From Ramlibacter terrae (lineage in GTDB: Bacteria; Pseudomonadota; Gammaproteobacteria; Burkholderiales; Burkholderiaceae_C), in assembly GCA_013127575.1 (NCBI GenBank), contig CP053418.1:1116001-1180000 (forward strand): a stretch of 64,000 nt of DNA, given 5' to 3'. This document shows positions 39,908-51,777 of this stretch, one piece after another. The notes beneath the pieces were generated by a model. That model ran no database searches, was not told the origin of the DNA, and was given only the letters and a program-made list of their open reading frames with translations. Position 1 is the stretch's first letter, and each line of letters begins with the position of its first letter. The translations under genes were made by a program, and so were the position numbers.

Positions 39908-39934
39908 AAGGCCGGCCTTCGCGCCGGCCTTTTC
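39908..39934 (+). terminator. Rho-independent terminator of the formate dehydrogenase operon
   Basis: A perfect 9-bp stem, AAGGCCGGC (39908-39916) and GCCGGCCTT (39923-39931), with loop CTTCGC, followed by TTC. It sits 19 bases after the last stop and 21 bases before fdhD. Confidence 0.8.
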
Positions 39935-39954
39935 ATTTGCGTTAGCCTTGCGGC

Positions 39955-40800
39955 ATGCCATTGCCCCTGCTGACCGAGGCCCGCGCACCGCTCACGCGCG
40001 AGGTCGAAATCCTCAACGCCCACGGCGAGGTGGAGGCGATCTCGATCCCGGCGGAGCGTCCGCTCACGGTCTACGTGGACAAGCGCGAACTCGTCACGCT
40101 GATGACGCTGGGCGCGCACCCCGAGTGGCTGGTGCTGGGCTACCTGCGCAACCAGCGCCTGGTGCCCGCGCTGGACGCGATCGCATCGGTCACGGTCGAC
40201 TGGGAGGTCGAGTCCGCCGCCGTGAAGACGCACGAGGGCATCGCCGACATCGAGGCGCGCACCAGCAAGCGCGTGGTCACCACCGGGTGCGGGCAGGGCA
40301 GCGTGTTCGGCAGCCTGATGGACGACATCGAGTCGGTGCGGCTGCCCGCGTCCACGCTCACGCAGGCGCAGTTGTACGGCATCGTCAACGCCATCCGCCA
40401 GCAGGAGAGCACGTACAAGTCCGCCGGTTCGGTGCACGGCTGCGCGCTGTTCCGCGGGGAGCAGATGCAGCTGTTCGTGGAAGACGTCGGCCGCCATAAC
40501 GCCATCGACACCATCGCCGGCTGGATGTGGTTGCGGCAAGGCGAAGCGCCGGCCACGCGCGAGGCGCCGCTGGTGTTCTACACGACGGGGCGCCTGACCA
40601 GCGAGATGGTCATCAAGTCGGCGCAGATGGGCGTGTCCATCGTCATCTCGCGCAGCGGCATCACGCAGATGGGCTTCGAGATCGCCGAGCTCGGGCTTTG
40701 CACGGTGGGCCGCGCCACCGGCAAGCATTTCCTCTGCTACACGGGCCGCGACCGGCTCGCGATGCAGCCGGAGCTGGCGGGGCAGCGGCTGCGGTCCTAG
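39955..40800 (+). CDS. fdhD: FdhD sulfur carrier for formate dehydrogenase
   Basis: 281 residues. FdhD carries sulfur from IscS to the molybdenum cofactor, needed for formate dehydrogenase activity. Motifs are PLTVYVDKRELVTLMTLGAHPEWLVLGYL, VTTGCGQGS (sulfur-accepting Cys), FRGEQMQLFVEDVGRHNAIDTIAGW and YTTGRLTSEMVIKSAQMGVSIVISRSG. Only one Cys is seen in the loop where E. coli has two. The frame is intact. Placed after the terminator, it serves both formate dehydrogenases upstream. Confidence 0.95.
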   Translation: MPLPLLTEARAPLTREVEILNAHGEVEAISIPAERPLTVYVDKRELVTLMTLGAHPEWLVLGYLRNQRLVPALDAIASVTVDWEVESAAVKTHEGIADIEARTSKRVVTTGCGQGSVFGSLMDDIESVRLPASTLTQAQLYGIVNAIRQQESTYKSAGSVHGCALFRGEQMQLFVEDVGRHNAIDTIAGWMWLRQGEAPATREAPLVFYTTGRLTSEMVIKSAQMGVSIVISRSGITQMGFEIAELGLCTVGRATGKHFLCYTGRDRLAMQPELAGQRLRS

Positions 40801-40882
40801 CGGGAGCGGGAGCCAACAGCCGGACGCAGAGGACGCGAAGGCGGCAAGCGGCTCCTGACCGCGCGATGGTAAGGTCCCACCC

Positions 40883-43403
40883 ATGATGAACACCGCCTGG
40901 TCCCCGGGCTGGCGCACCCTCTGGCGCGACCTGCGCGCCGGCGAGCTGCGGCTGCTGATCGTCGCCGTCACGCTCGCGGTGGCCGCGCTCACGGCCGTCG
41001 GCTTCTTCGCCGACCGCCTCAAGGGCGGGCTGGCCCGCGACGCGCGCCAGCTGCTCGGCGGCGATGCCGTGGTGGTCAGCGACAACCCGACGCCCGCCGC
41101 CTTCGTGGAACGTGCGCGCGCGCTCGGCCTGCAGACCGCCACCACCATGCTGTTCCCGTCGATGGCGCGCGCGCCCGATGCGCAAGGCGGCGCCAGCCGG
41201 CTCGTGGCGCTGAAGGCGGTGGCCCCGGGCTACCCCCTGCGCGGCACCTTGCAGACGGCGCCGCAGGCCGATGCGCCGGGCCAGCCGACGCGCGACGTGC
41301 CGCGCAGCGGCGAAGCTCGGGTCGATGCGCCGCTGCTCGAGGCGCTGGCGCTGAAGGTCGGCGATCCGCTGCTGCTGGGGGACGCCACGCTGCGCATCGC
41401 GCGCATCATCAAGCTGGAGCCGGACCGCGGCAGCGGCTTCCTGTCGTTCGCGCCGCGCGTCATGGTCAACACCGCCGACCTGCCGGCCAGCGGCTGGTGC
41501 AGCCCGCCAGCCGCATCGGCTGGCGCTTCGCGGTGGCCGGCAACGACCGCGCCGTGGCGCAGTTCGCCGACTGGGCGGTGACCGAGGCGGCCAGGCCGGA
41601 GATCCGCGGCGTGCGTGTCGAGTCGCTGGAAGGCGGACGGCCCGAGATGCGGCAGACGCTCGACCGGGCCGAGAAATTCCTCAACCTCGTGGCGCTGCTT
41701 GCGGCGCTCCTCAGCGCCGTGGCGGTCGCGCTCGCCGCCCGCGGGTTCGCCGGCCGGCACCTCGACGACTGCGCGATGCTCCGCGTGCTGGGCCAGAGCC
41801 AGCGCACGATCGCCTGGAGCTATGCGTTCGAGTTCGCGGCGATCGGCCTGTTCGCCAGCGTGCTGGGCGTGCTCGCCGGCTATGCCGTGCACTTCGTCTT
41901 CGTCGCGCTCCTCGGCGGGCTGGTGGAGACGGCGCTGCCCGGGCCCGGCGTGTGGCCGGTGCTGTTCGGCCGGGCATGGGCCTGACGCTGCTGTTCGCCT
42001 TCGGCCTGCCGCCCGTGCTGCAGCTGGCGCAGGTGCCGCCGCTGCGGGTGATCCGCCGCGACATCGGCAACCTCAAGCCCGCTTCGCTGCTGGTGCTGGG
42101 CGTCGGCGTGGCCGGCTTCGCGGCGCTGCTGCTGGCGGCCAGCAGCGACATCAAGCTCGGGGCGATCGCGGTCGGCGGGTTCGCCGGCGCGGTGCTGGTG
42201 TTCGCGGGCCTGAGCTGGGTGGCCGTCAAGCTGCTGCGGCGCGCCGTCAACGAGACGACGGCCCCGCGCTGGCTGGTGCTGGCCACGCGGCAGATCGGCG
42301 CGCGCCCGGCCTATGCGGTGGTGCAGACCAGCGCGCTGGCCGTCGGCCTGCTCGCGCTGGTGCTGCTGGTGCTGCTGCGCACCGACCTCATCGCGAGCTG
42401 GCGCGCGGCGACGCCGCCCGACGCGCCGAACCGCTTCGTCATCAACGTCATGCCAGACCAGAGCGATGCGTTCGTGCAGCAACTGCGCACGGCAGGCGTG
42501 CGCAACCTCGACTGGTACCCGATGTTCCGCGGCCGACTGGTGGCGGTGAACGGAACTCCGGTCAGCCCCGACAAGTACGCGGAGGACCGCGCGCGGCGCC
42601 TGGTCGACCGCGAGTTCAACCTCTCGTATGCGGCCGAACAGCCGCCGCACAACCGGTGGTGGCGGGCCGCTGGCAGCCGGAAGAAGCGGGCGCCGTGAGC
42701 GTCGAAGAGGGCCTCGCGACCACGCTCGGACTGAAGCTCGGCGACACGCTGCGCTTCGACGTGGCGGGCACGCCGAGCGAAGCGAAAATCACTTCCCTGC
42801 GCAAGGTCGACTGGAGCTCGATGCGCGCCAACTTCTTCGTGATGTACCCGGTGAAGGCGCTGCCCGACGTGCCGGTGACCTTCATGGGATCGTTCAAGGC
42901 GCCGGAGCAGAAGGGCTTCGACAACGCGCTGGTGCGCAACTTCCCCAACGTCACCAACGTCGACATGACGGCCACCATCACGCAGGTGCAGGGCGTGCTG
43001 GACAAGGTGATCCGCGCGGTGGAGTTCCTGTTCGGCTTCACGCTGGCCGCCGGCCTGGTGGTGCTGTTCGCCGCCGTCTCGGCCACGCGCGAGGAGCGGG
43101 CACGCGAGTTCGCGATCATGCGGGCGGTAGGCGCGCGCAGCAGCCTGCTGCGGCAGGTGCAGCGCGCCGAGCTGATCGGCGTCGGGTTGCTGGCCGGCCG
43201 GCTTCCTGGCCAGCATGGTGGCGTCGGTCGTCGGCTGGGCATTGGCCAAGTACGCGTTCGACTTCACCTGGACGGCGTCGCCGGCCGTGCCGCTGGTGGG
43301 CGCCCTCGCCGGCGCCGTGCTGGCATTGGCCGCCGGCTGGTGGGGCCTGCGCGAGGTGCTGAACCGCCCGGTGGTGGAAACCTTGCGGCGGGCGGCGGAA
43401 TAG
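40883..43403 (+). CDS. FtsX-like ABC transporter permease (YbbP type)
   Basis: About 843 residues: N-terminal helix (LLIVAVTLAVAALTAVGFF), a periplasmic MacB-like domain, then two sets of FtsX helices (LVALLAALLSAVAVALAARGF, ASVLGVLAGYAVHFVFVALL, LLALVLLVLLRTD, FLFGFTLAAGLVVLFAAVSATREERAREFAIMRAVGA, ASVVGWALAKYAF). In E. coli YbbP works with the ATPase YbbA on envelope or lipoprotein substrates; no ATPase gene is adjacent here. Breaks at about 41495, 41972, 42656 and 43200 fit CCTGG/CCAGG (SGLVQPASRIGW, FGLGMGLTL, HNQVVAGRW). Confidence 0.87.
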
Positions 43404-43425
43404 CCGCTGCCCGACAATCGGGTCC

Positions 43426-43826
43426 ATGGAGACGCAAGACACGACGCAGGCGGGCCCTTTCGAGCGCATCGGCGGCGAGGAGAAGGTGCGGGCGCTGGTC
43501 GACCGCTTCTACGACCTGATGGACCGGAGCCGCGCTACGCCGAACTGCGTGCGGCCCACGGCACCGAGCTCGAACGCGCGCGGCAGAACCTCTTCTGGTT
43601 CCTGTGCGGCTGGCTCGGCGGCCCGCAGCACTACACCACCCGCTTCGGCCACCCGCGGCTGAAGATGCGCCACATGCCTTTCAAGATCGGCATCGTGGAG
43701 CGCGACCAGTGGGTCGAGGCGATGGACCAGGCGATGGGAGAAGTCGGCGTCGACGCGGACCTGCGCGCCCGCCTGAAGGAATCGTTCATGGGCACCGCGG
43801 ACTGGATGCGCAACACGCCGGGGTGA
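43426..43826 (+). CDS. Group II truncated hemoglobin
   Basis: About 133 residues, a 2/2 globin: FERIGGEEKVRALVDRFYDLMD, then (after repair at about 43522, CCGG for CCTGG) LEPRYAELRAAH, LFWFLCGWLGGPQHY, HPRLKMRHMPFKIG (proximal His region) and WMRNTPG. Group II features are the Trp/Phe-rich FWFLCGWLGG segment and the Trp near the C-terminus. Likely binds O2 or NO in the cytoplasm. It follows the permease gene by 22 bases. Confidence 0.9.
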
Positions 43827-43884
43827 GCGGCGGCAGGCGCCGGAGGATGCGGTAATCTTCCGCCACTCGAGGAGGTGGAGGACT

Positions 43885-44304
43885 ATGAAGAAGGCTTTGA
43901 TGGGGCTGCTGCTGGCGGCCGGTTTCGCCGCCGGGGCGCAGGCGGCGTGCGAGCTTCCGCATGCCAGCGCGCCGAACGTCCGCACCGCGGTGCAAAAGGC
44001 CGGCGCCTGGCCGATTTCCGACGAGAAGTGCAACTTCCTTCGTGCCAACAACCTGTTCCTGCAGGTGTCCGGCATGGCGACGGTGCTCTCCGGCGTCTCG
44101 GTCGGCTGGGCCGAAGTGTCCATCGTCGACCAGAACAACATCCGGTCCGACAAGTCGCATGCATCGACCAAGGTCGACAAGACCGCCGGCTCCATCGACG
44201 CGGCCAACAAGCTGATGGTCGATGCGATCCGCGAGTCGATCAATGGACTGGATTTCCAGCTTGCCGCGCGCGAGGTGGCCGAGTACCGGCGCAAGGCGAA
44301 GTAG
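43885..44304 (+). CDS. Small exported protein, unknown function
   Basis: 139 residues. Signal peptide residues 1-20 (ALMGLLLAAGFAAGAQA); mature protein with two Cys (ACELPHA, EKCNFLRANNLFLQVSG) and a helical rest (AGSIDAANKLMVDAIRESINGL). A GGAGG ribosome site is 9 bases before the ATG. The frame is intact. It ends one base before the Smr stop codon on the other strand. No family recognised. Confidence 0.72.
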   Translation: MKKALMGLLLAAGFAAGAQAACELPHASAPNVRTAVQKAGAWPISDEKCNFLRANNLFLQVSGMATVLSGVSVGWAEVSIVDQNNIRSDKSHASTKVDKTAGSIDAANKLMVDAIRESINGLDFQLAAREVAEYRRKAK

Positions 44305-44305
44305 C

Positions 44306-44943
44306 TCAGCCGCCCGGCTTGAGCAGCACCACCACGGCCCCCGCGCCGCCTTCGTCGGGCGCGCCTGGACGAACACCAGCACCTCGTCCTTCTGCACCAG
44401 CCAGCCGTGCACCTTGCCCTTGAGCACGGGCGTCTTGCCGGGCGAGCCCGGGCCCTTGCCGTGCACCACGCGCACGCAGCGCAGCCCCTGCCGCACCGAC
44501 TCGCGCAGGAACGCCGCCAGCGCCTCGCGCGCATCCTCGCGGCGCAGGCCGTGCAGGTCGATCTCGGCCTGGATGCTCCAGTGGCCGCGCCGCAGCTTGC
44601 GCGCCACGTCGATGCCGATGCCGGGCCGGCGGAAGCTCATCGCATCGTCTACTTCGAGCAGCGTCGACGCGTCGAATTCGTCGCTGATCGACTCGAGCAG
44701 CACGCGCTGGTCGTCCAGTTGCCGCTGCACCGGGATCGGGGCCGGCGGCTCCGGTACGTGGTGCACCTTGCCGTGCGAAGGCAGGCGCTGCACCGCGCCG
44801 GCGGCGCGCTGGAACAGGTTGGCGTCGGCCTGCGCGCGGCGCTCGCGTTCGGCGCGCAGCGCGGCCTGTTCGCGTTCGATGCGCTCGCGCTCCGCGATCT
44901 GCTGGCGCATCCCCGCCAGGTCTTGCAGCGACTTCGCCTTCAC
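44306..44943 (-). CDS. Smr/MutS2-type DNA endonuclease domain protein
   Basis: About 212 residues: an Arg/Glu-rich coiled N-terminus ([23 protein letters not shown]), then the Smr domain with [16 protein letters not shown] (DLHG motif) and [16 protein letters not shown]...KGKVHGWL (HGKG motif). Smr domains nick DNA or RNA. A GTG start at 44943 overlaps the radC stop as GTGA. The frame breaks near 44360, 5-10 bases from a CCAGG; one added base gives [18 protein letters not shown] and a stop at 44306-44308. Confidence 0.85.
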
Positions 44944-45616
44944 AGCAAGCCTTTCTCCGCCATCGACAGGGCTTGCCCCGGCGCCACGATCACGTGGTCG
45001 AGCACGCGCACGTCCACCAGCGCCAGCGCGGCCTTCAGGGTCTGCGTGAGCGCTTCGTCGGCGCGCGAGGGCTGCACCGTCCCGCTGGGATGGTTGTGCG
45101 CCAGCACCACGGCGGCGGCGTGGTGGTGCAGGGCTTTCAGGACGACTTCGCGGGGGTACACGCTGGTCTGAGTCAGCGTGCCGCGGAAGAGTTCTTCCAT
45201 GGCGATCAGCTTGTTCTGGGCGTCGAGGAAAAGGGCGGCGAACACCTCGTGCGGACGTCTTGCGAGGTGCAGTTGCAGGTAATTCTTCACGGCTTCGGGC
45301 GAGCCGAAGACCTCGCGCGCCTTCAGTTGTTCGGCGACGGCGCGGCGGGCGAGTTCGAGCACCGCCATCAGCTCGGCCCGCTTGGCGGTGCCGCCAGGCC
45401 CTTGATGACCTTGAGCTCGTCGCCCGAGGCGTGCAGCAGGCCCGACAGGCCGTCGAAATGCGCCACCACTTCGCCTGCCATCTGGAACACGCCGCGCCCC
45501 CGGGTGCCGGTGCGCAGCAGCAGGGCCAGCAGCTCGGTGTCGCTGAGGGCGGAGGGGCCGCGGGCCAGCAGCTTTTCGCGCGGCCGCGCATCGGCGGGCA
45601 GGTCTTTCAGCGCCAT
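44940..45616 (-). CDS. radC: RadC-family JAMM-domain protein
   Basis: About 226 residues. An N-terminal helix-hairpin-helix part ([34 protein letters not shown]) is followed by the JAMM/MPN+ domain: [28 protein letters not shown] and [14 protein letters not shown], which fits the HxHx10D zinc motif. Role unsettled, despite the historic DNA repair name. One break at about 45403 (CCTGG with a lost G) is repaired to [19 protein letters not shown]. It is coupled to the smr gene. Confidence 0.93.
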
Positions 45617-45671
45617 CGGGGTGCCCTCCGCCCGTCCTTTTTACAATGAGGGCCAGTTTATCGGGACTTCC

Positions 45672-46149
45672 ATGGCCTCCAACGTGCCCCCGCGTCCAGC
45701 CGGGCTCCTTCCTTACGCTGCATTACCGGCTTGCCGGGCCCGGCGGCGACATCATCAACACCTTCGGCGGCAAGGCGGCCACGCTGACCCTCGGCACGGG
45801 CGAACTGTCGCCCGCCGTGGAGCAGCGCCTGCTGGGGACGGAGGAGGGCGCGCGCGCCCACTTCGACATCCCGGCGGGCGAGGCTTTCGGCGAACGCAGC
45901 CCCGAGATGGTCCAGTGGGTCGCCCGCAGCCTCCTCGTCAAGATGGGGGACCCGGCCGAGCGTTACGCCGTCGGCGACGTCGTGCAGTTCCCCACGCCCG
46001 ACGGCATGGGCCAGTACGCGGGCGCGGTGCAGCAGCTCGGCGAGGACAAGGACGGCGACGGTTATCCTGATGCCGTGCAGTTCGACTTCAACCATCCGCT
46101 CGCCGGTGAACCGGTCACCTTCGAAGTGCAACTGATCGGGGTGCTCTGA
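45672..46149 (+). CDS. slpA: FKBP-type peptidyl-prolyl isomerase SlpA
   Basis: About 158 residues: a FKBP domain with an inserted flap ([52 protein letters not shown]) as in SlyD/SlpA chaperone isomerases, without the SlyD His-rich tail. The start MASNVP is in another frame; one extra C in the run at 45687-45691 separates it from [10 protein letters not shown]. This is a homopolymer error, not CCWGG. The stop overlaps the ispH start (TGATG); slpA-ispH is a conserved pair. Confidence 0.9.
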
Positions 46150-47085
46150 TGACCGCGCCGCAAGAGATCCTGCTGGCGGAACCGCGCGGCTTCTGCGCGG
46201 GTGTGGACCGCGCCATCGACATCGTCGAACGCGCGCTCGCCAAGTTCGGCCGCCCGATCTACGTGCGCCACGAGATCGTGCACAACACCTTCGTGGTCAA
46301 CGACCTCAAGGCCAAGGGCGCGATCTTCATCGAAGACCTCGACGACGTGCCGCCCGGCGCCACGCTGGTGTTCTCGGCGCACGGCGTGAGCAAGGCGGTG
46401 CAGATGGAAGCGGCCGCGCGGGGCTTCCAGATCTTCGACGCCACCTGCCCGCTGGTGACCAAGGTCCACGTCGAAGTGGCCAAGCTCGCCAAGGAAGGCT
46501 ACGAGTTCATCATGATCGGCCACAAGGGGCACCCCGAGGTGGAAGGCACCATGGGCCAGCTGGACCACGGCATTCACCTCGTCGAGGACGTGGCCGACGT
46601 GGCGCGCGTGCAGCCGACGCAAACCGCGAAGCTGGCCGTGGTCACGCAGACGACGCTGTCGGTGGACGACGCGGCCGAGATCTCCGCGGCCGTCAAGCAG
46701 CGCTTCCCGACGATCCGCGAGCCGAAGCAGCAGGACATCTGCTACGCCACGCAGAACCGGCAGGACGCCGTGAAGATGCTGTCGCGCGAGGTCGACGTGG
46801 TGATCGTGGTGGGCAGCCCCACCAGCTCCAACAGCAACCGGCTGGCCGAACTGGCGCGCAAGCTGGGCGTGGACAGCTACATGGTCGACGACCCGGCCGA
46901 ACTGCAGGCCGCCCTGGCTCGAAGGCAAGGCCCGCGTCGGCGTCACGGCGGGCGCTTCGGCGCCCGAGGTGATCGTGCAGGAAGTGATCACCCGCGTGAA
47001 GGCGATGGGCGCGGTGTCGGTGCGCAAGATGGACGGCATCGTCGAGACGGTGAAGTTCCCGCTGCCCAAGGGGCTGCGGCTTTGA
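46149..47085 (+). CDS. ispH: 4-hydroxy-3-methylbut-2-enyl diphosphate reductase
   Basis: Essential last enzyme of the MEP isoprenoid route, with a 4Fe-4S cluster. Cys ligands are in [32 protein letters not shown] and [12 protein letters not shown]; substrate motif [12 protein letters not shown]. One break at about 46917 (GCCCTGG for GCCTGG) is repaired to [20 protein letters not shown], with the end FPLPKGLRL. Restored length is about 312 residues. Its stop overlaps a TTG start of the next gene. Confidence 0.96.
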
Positions 47086-48024
47086 TCCGCGACGCGATCG
47101 AAGCCGCCGCGGCCCGCTTCGCCACCGACGGCCGCGGCTTCGTGCGCCGCACGCCGCTGTGGAAGCTGGCGGGCGCCGAGCTCGGCGTGGCCTGCGCCGA
47201 GGTCTGGCTGAAGCTCGAACACCAGCAGGTGGGAGGCAGCTTCAAGGCGCGCGGCATGTACAACCGCCTGCTGTCGAACCCGATTCCCGACAGCGGCGTG
47301 ATCGTGGCTTCGGGCGGCAACGCCGGCATCGCGACCGCCGCGGCCGCCAGGGGCGCTCGGCGTGAAGTGCGAAGTGTTCGTGCCCACCGTCAGCAGCCCG
47401 GCCAAGCAGGCCAGGCTGCGCGAACTGGGCGCCGAGGTCGTGGTGACGGGCGCGGTCTATGCGGAAGCGCTGGAAGCCTGCCTCGCGCGCCAGCGCGACA
47501 GCGGTGCGCTGCTCACGCATGCCTACGACCAGCCGGAGGTGGTGGCCGGTGCCGGCACGCTCGCCCGCGAGATCGAAGAGCAGGGCGTCGACCCGCCTGA
47601 CAGCGTGCTGGTGAGCGTCGGCGGTGGCGGCCTGATCGCCGGCATCGCGGGCTGGTTCGAGGACCGCAGCCGCGTGGTCGCGCTGGAGCCGGAACTGGCG
47701 CCGACGCTGTTCCGCGCGCGCGAAGCCGGCGAGCCGGTGGACGTGGCGGTGAGCGGCATCGCGGCCGATTCGCTGGGCGCCAAGCGCATCGGCGCGATCG
47801 CCTGGGACATCACGCAGCGCCATGTGCCGCAGGCGCTGCTGGTCAGCGACGCAGCGATCCGCCACGCGCAGCTGACGCTGTGGAAAGAGTTCAAGCTGGC
47901 GGTGGAACCGGCGGCGGCGCTGGGGTTGGCGGCGCTGCAGTGCGGCGCCTATGTGCCGCCGGCCGATGAGATCGTGGCGCTCGTCATCTGCGGCGCCAAC
48001 GTGGATCCGGCGACGCTCGCCTGA
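47082..48024 (+). CDS. PLP-dependent threonine/serine dehydratase-like enzyme
   Basis: About 314 residues, fold type II PLP enzyme. PLP lysine in [19 protein letters not shown], phosphate/Asn loop [11 protein letters not shown], and the C-terminal glycine loop [14 protein letters not shown]. There is no ACT regulatory domain, so it is a catabolic-type threonine/serine deaminase or racemase-like paralogue. One break at about 47349 (CCAGGGG for CCAGGG) is repaired to [18 protein letters not shown] at 47082, overlapping the ispH TGA, is the likely start. Confidence 0.87.
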
Positions 48025-49816
<1,792 letters not shown>

Positions 49817-49823
49817 ACGCGCG

Positions 49824-50356
49824 TCAGTCCTCGCCCATGTGGACCCAGTCGGGTTCGGTGAGCGACGCGAGGAACGGGCCCATCACGTCGAGCTTGGCGT
49901 GGCGGTCCGCCCACTGGATGGTTTCGTGCAGGTGCAGCCGCCGCTGCAGGTTCGACAGCGCGGCCCACTCCCATGCCCGCACCGGCGGCGGCCGCAGGTC
50001 GGCATAGCGGTCGCCTTCCAGCAGCACGTACAGCGCCGACCACAGGAAAGGCCGCGGGCACACGCGGTTGTTGCGGCGTGCCAGCACCAGCAGGTCGTCG
50101 GCGCTCCAGTGCGCGCCGCGGCGCTGGACCGGTGGCGCCGCCCGCGGGTCGGCAGTGAGCGGGATCACGTCCGACGGCTGGGTTTCCGCGAACGCCAGGT
50201 CCATCCGTCGCGACTCTTCCTGCCACGCCTCCCAGGTCGACTCGCCGCCTTCGTGCACGTCGGGTACTGGCATGGACTGCAGCCAGTCGTCCGCCGGTGG
50301 CCGCGTGGCCTTGGCGGGCTGGCTGGGGGCGTCTTGCCGCGGTTTCTGCCGAACAT
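49824..50356 (-). CDS. Hypothetical protein, convergent with serS
   Basis: About 178 residues. The solid part (MPVPDVHEGGESTWEAWQEESRRMDLAF to LTEPDWVHMGED, 49824-50273) is soluble and Trp-rich, with ARRNNRVCPRPFLWSALYVLLEGDRY. A natural start MFGRNRGKTPP at 50356 is in another frame; one base in the C run near 50325 joins it to QPAKATRPPADDWLQSM. If that repair is wrong, the gene starts at 50273. I recognise no domain. Confidence 0.62.
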
Positions 50357-50481
50357 GCGGCCATCTTCGGCAGCGCGGCTGGCAGCGCGCGTAGGCGAGC
50401 GTCGACGCCGCAGTAGGGCGCCGCCCGCCGCGTGAACTTTTGCGCGGACCGTGAGGCTCTCGCGCGTTCGCGCAGGTCCGC

Positions 50482-50487
50482 TATAAT
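50482..50487 (+). promoter_or_regulatory. Minus-10 box of the tRNA-Ser promoter
   Basis: A perfect TATAAT ends 31 bases before the mature tRNA start, followed by a short 5' leader. A good minus-35 match is not evident (TCGCGCG about 18 bases upstream). Confidence 0.6.
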
Positions 50488-50518
50488 TGCGTGCTTCGCA
50501 CCACGCGAACCGAAATCA

Positions 50519-50609
50519 GGAGCGGTGGCAGAGTGGTCGAATGCGCCGGACTCGAAATCCGGTGTACGGTTATGCCGTACCGTGGGTTCGAATCCCACCT
50601 GCTCCGCCA
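50519..50609 (+). tRNA. tRNA-Ser (anticodon CGA)
   Basis: A 91-base gene including encoded CCA. Acceptor arm GGAGCGG pairs with CTGCTCC (one G-U), discriminator G. D-arm GGCAGAGTGG; anticodon stem CCGGA/TCCGG around loop CTCGAAA gives anticodon CGA, reading UCG. The long variable arm (GTACGG...CCGTAC) is typical of class II tRNA-Ser. T-arm GTGGGTTCGAATCCCAC. Own promoter and terminator flank it. Confidence 0.97.
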
Positions 50610-50615
50610 AACGCA

Positions 50616-50643
50616 AAAGCCTCGAGAGATCGAGGCTTTTTTG
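50616..50643 (+). terminator. Terminator of the tRNA-Ser gene
   Basis: A perfect 10-bp stem, AAAGCCTCGA (50616-50625) and TCGAGGCTTT (50630-50639), with a GAGA loop and a T-run. Strong, and possibly bidirectional. Confidence 0.9.
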
Positions 50644-50675
50644 TTTTCCGCCGCCGCCCGCTCGGCCGGGCTGCC

Positions 50676-51086
50676 TCAGGCCTTGGGATACAGCACCATC
50701 TGCGTGCACCGGAACAGCGCCGGGGTCCGGTTCGTTTCCCGGTGGGTGACCACGGCGTCCCAGACCTGCGTCGTCCTTCCGAGATGCGCCGCCGTCGCCA
50801 CGCAGTCGATGGTGCCGTCCAGCGCGGTGCCGAGATGGTTGGATTTCAGCTCGATGGTGGTGAAGCCGCTCGCGCCTTCCGCCAGGTTGGCGCGGCAGCC
50901 GTAGCCGCAGCAGGTGTCGGCCAGCGTGACCAGGCTGCCGGCGTGCAGGTAGCCGTTGGGCGCCATCAGCTCCGGGCGCACCGGCAGCTCAGCGCGCAGC
51001 TCGCGGCCGCCGACCGAAAGCACGCGGATACCGAGATAGCCCGGCAGCGTGCCGGTGCTTGCGCTGTTGAAATCGTCTGCGGTCAT
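50676..51086 (-). CDS. PaaI-type hotdog-fold thioesterase
   Basis: 136 residues, one hotdog domain: LPGYLGIRVLSVGGRELRAEL, NGYLHAGSLVTLADTCCGYGC (active-site helix) and GFTTIELKSNHLGTAL. Likely acyl- or aryl-CoA thioesterase. The frame is intact. It lies 47 bases downstream of the MarR gene on the same strand, so it is probably co-regulated. Different from the thioesterase at 5131-5532. Confidence 0.83.
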   Translation of the reverse strand: MTADDFNSASTGTLPGYLGIRVLSVGGRELRAELPVRPELMAPNGYLHAGSLVTLADTCCGYGCRANLAEGASGFTTIELKSNHLGTALDGTIDCVATAAHLGRTTQVWDAVVTHRETNRTPALFRCTQMVLYPKA

Positions 51087-51133
51087 GTCCGGGGGACTCC
51101 TTCTGGTGGGTGCGGTCGGCAGCAGCGCCGAAG

Positions 51134-51690
51134 CTACCGGGCCCGCGGCCGCTTGGGCGCCGCCTTCGGGGTGGTCTCCGCGGGGACTTCCTGCGCGCGC
51201 GCCGCAGCGGCGCCCGGCTCTGCTCGTTGTGCAGGTGCACGAACTTGCGCATCAGCGTCATGAAGACCTGCTGCTCCTTCGGGTCGAGCGCCGCCAGCAG
51301 GTGCTCGCGCATGCGGTGCACGTCGTCCACCAGTTCGACGATCAGGGTCTCGCCCGCTTTCGTGAGCGACAGCTGGAGCTGGCGCCGGTTGTGCGCCGCC
51401 ACTTCGCGCACCAGCAGCCCCTTGCCCTCCAGCCGTGCTGCGGTCAGCGCGGTGGTGGAGGTGTCGAGCGCCACCAGGCTCGCCAGCGTCACCTGGTCGG
51501 TGCCCGGGTTCTCGTGGACCATGCGCAGGATCGCGTACTGCAGCGGCGTGACCTCGTTGCTGACCATCTCGCTGAAGACCGCGTTGGCGATCTGGTGCGC
51601 GCGCCGGATCAGGTGGCCCGGCTGTTCGTACAGGTCGGCGGAAACGGAGTCGGCGGCGGGTTCGGTGGCTTTGCGCGGCATGGTGCGCAT
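51134..51690 (-). CDS. MarR-family transcriptional regulator
   Basis: About 186 residues. The winged helix-turn-helix core is LIRRAHQIANAVFSEMV, VTPLQYAILRMVHENPGTDQVTLASLVALDTSTTALTAARLEGKGLL, REVAAHNRRQLQLSLTKAGETLI. The Ala/Pro/Lys-rich tail is shifted at about 51196 (CCGGG for CCTGGG); repair gives SLGAAAARAQEVPAE and a stop at 51134-51136. It is divergent from the receptor-Rieske genes, with a perfect palindrome in the gap, which points to autoregulation and control of that unit. The effector is probably an aromatic compound (inference). Confidence 0.89.
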
Positions 51691-51744
51691 TGTCGGCGAG
51701 TGAGGGATTACCCCGTACCGCGCATTTCCCGGCCTCCTTTAGCA

Positions 51745-51759
51745 TGCTGAACTTCAGCA
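51745..51759. promoter_or_regulatory. MarR-type operator palindrome
   Basis: TGCTGAA-C-TTCAGCA, a perfect 15-bp palindrome in the 87-base gap between the divergent MarR gene and the solute-binding-protein gene. Imperfect repeats flank it (TAGCATG, ACACTGAAC). Position and symmetry fit a MarR dimer site overlapping the promoters. Confidence 0.65.
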
Positions 51760-51777
51760 CACTGAACGTAGCCCACC

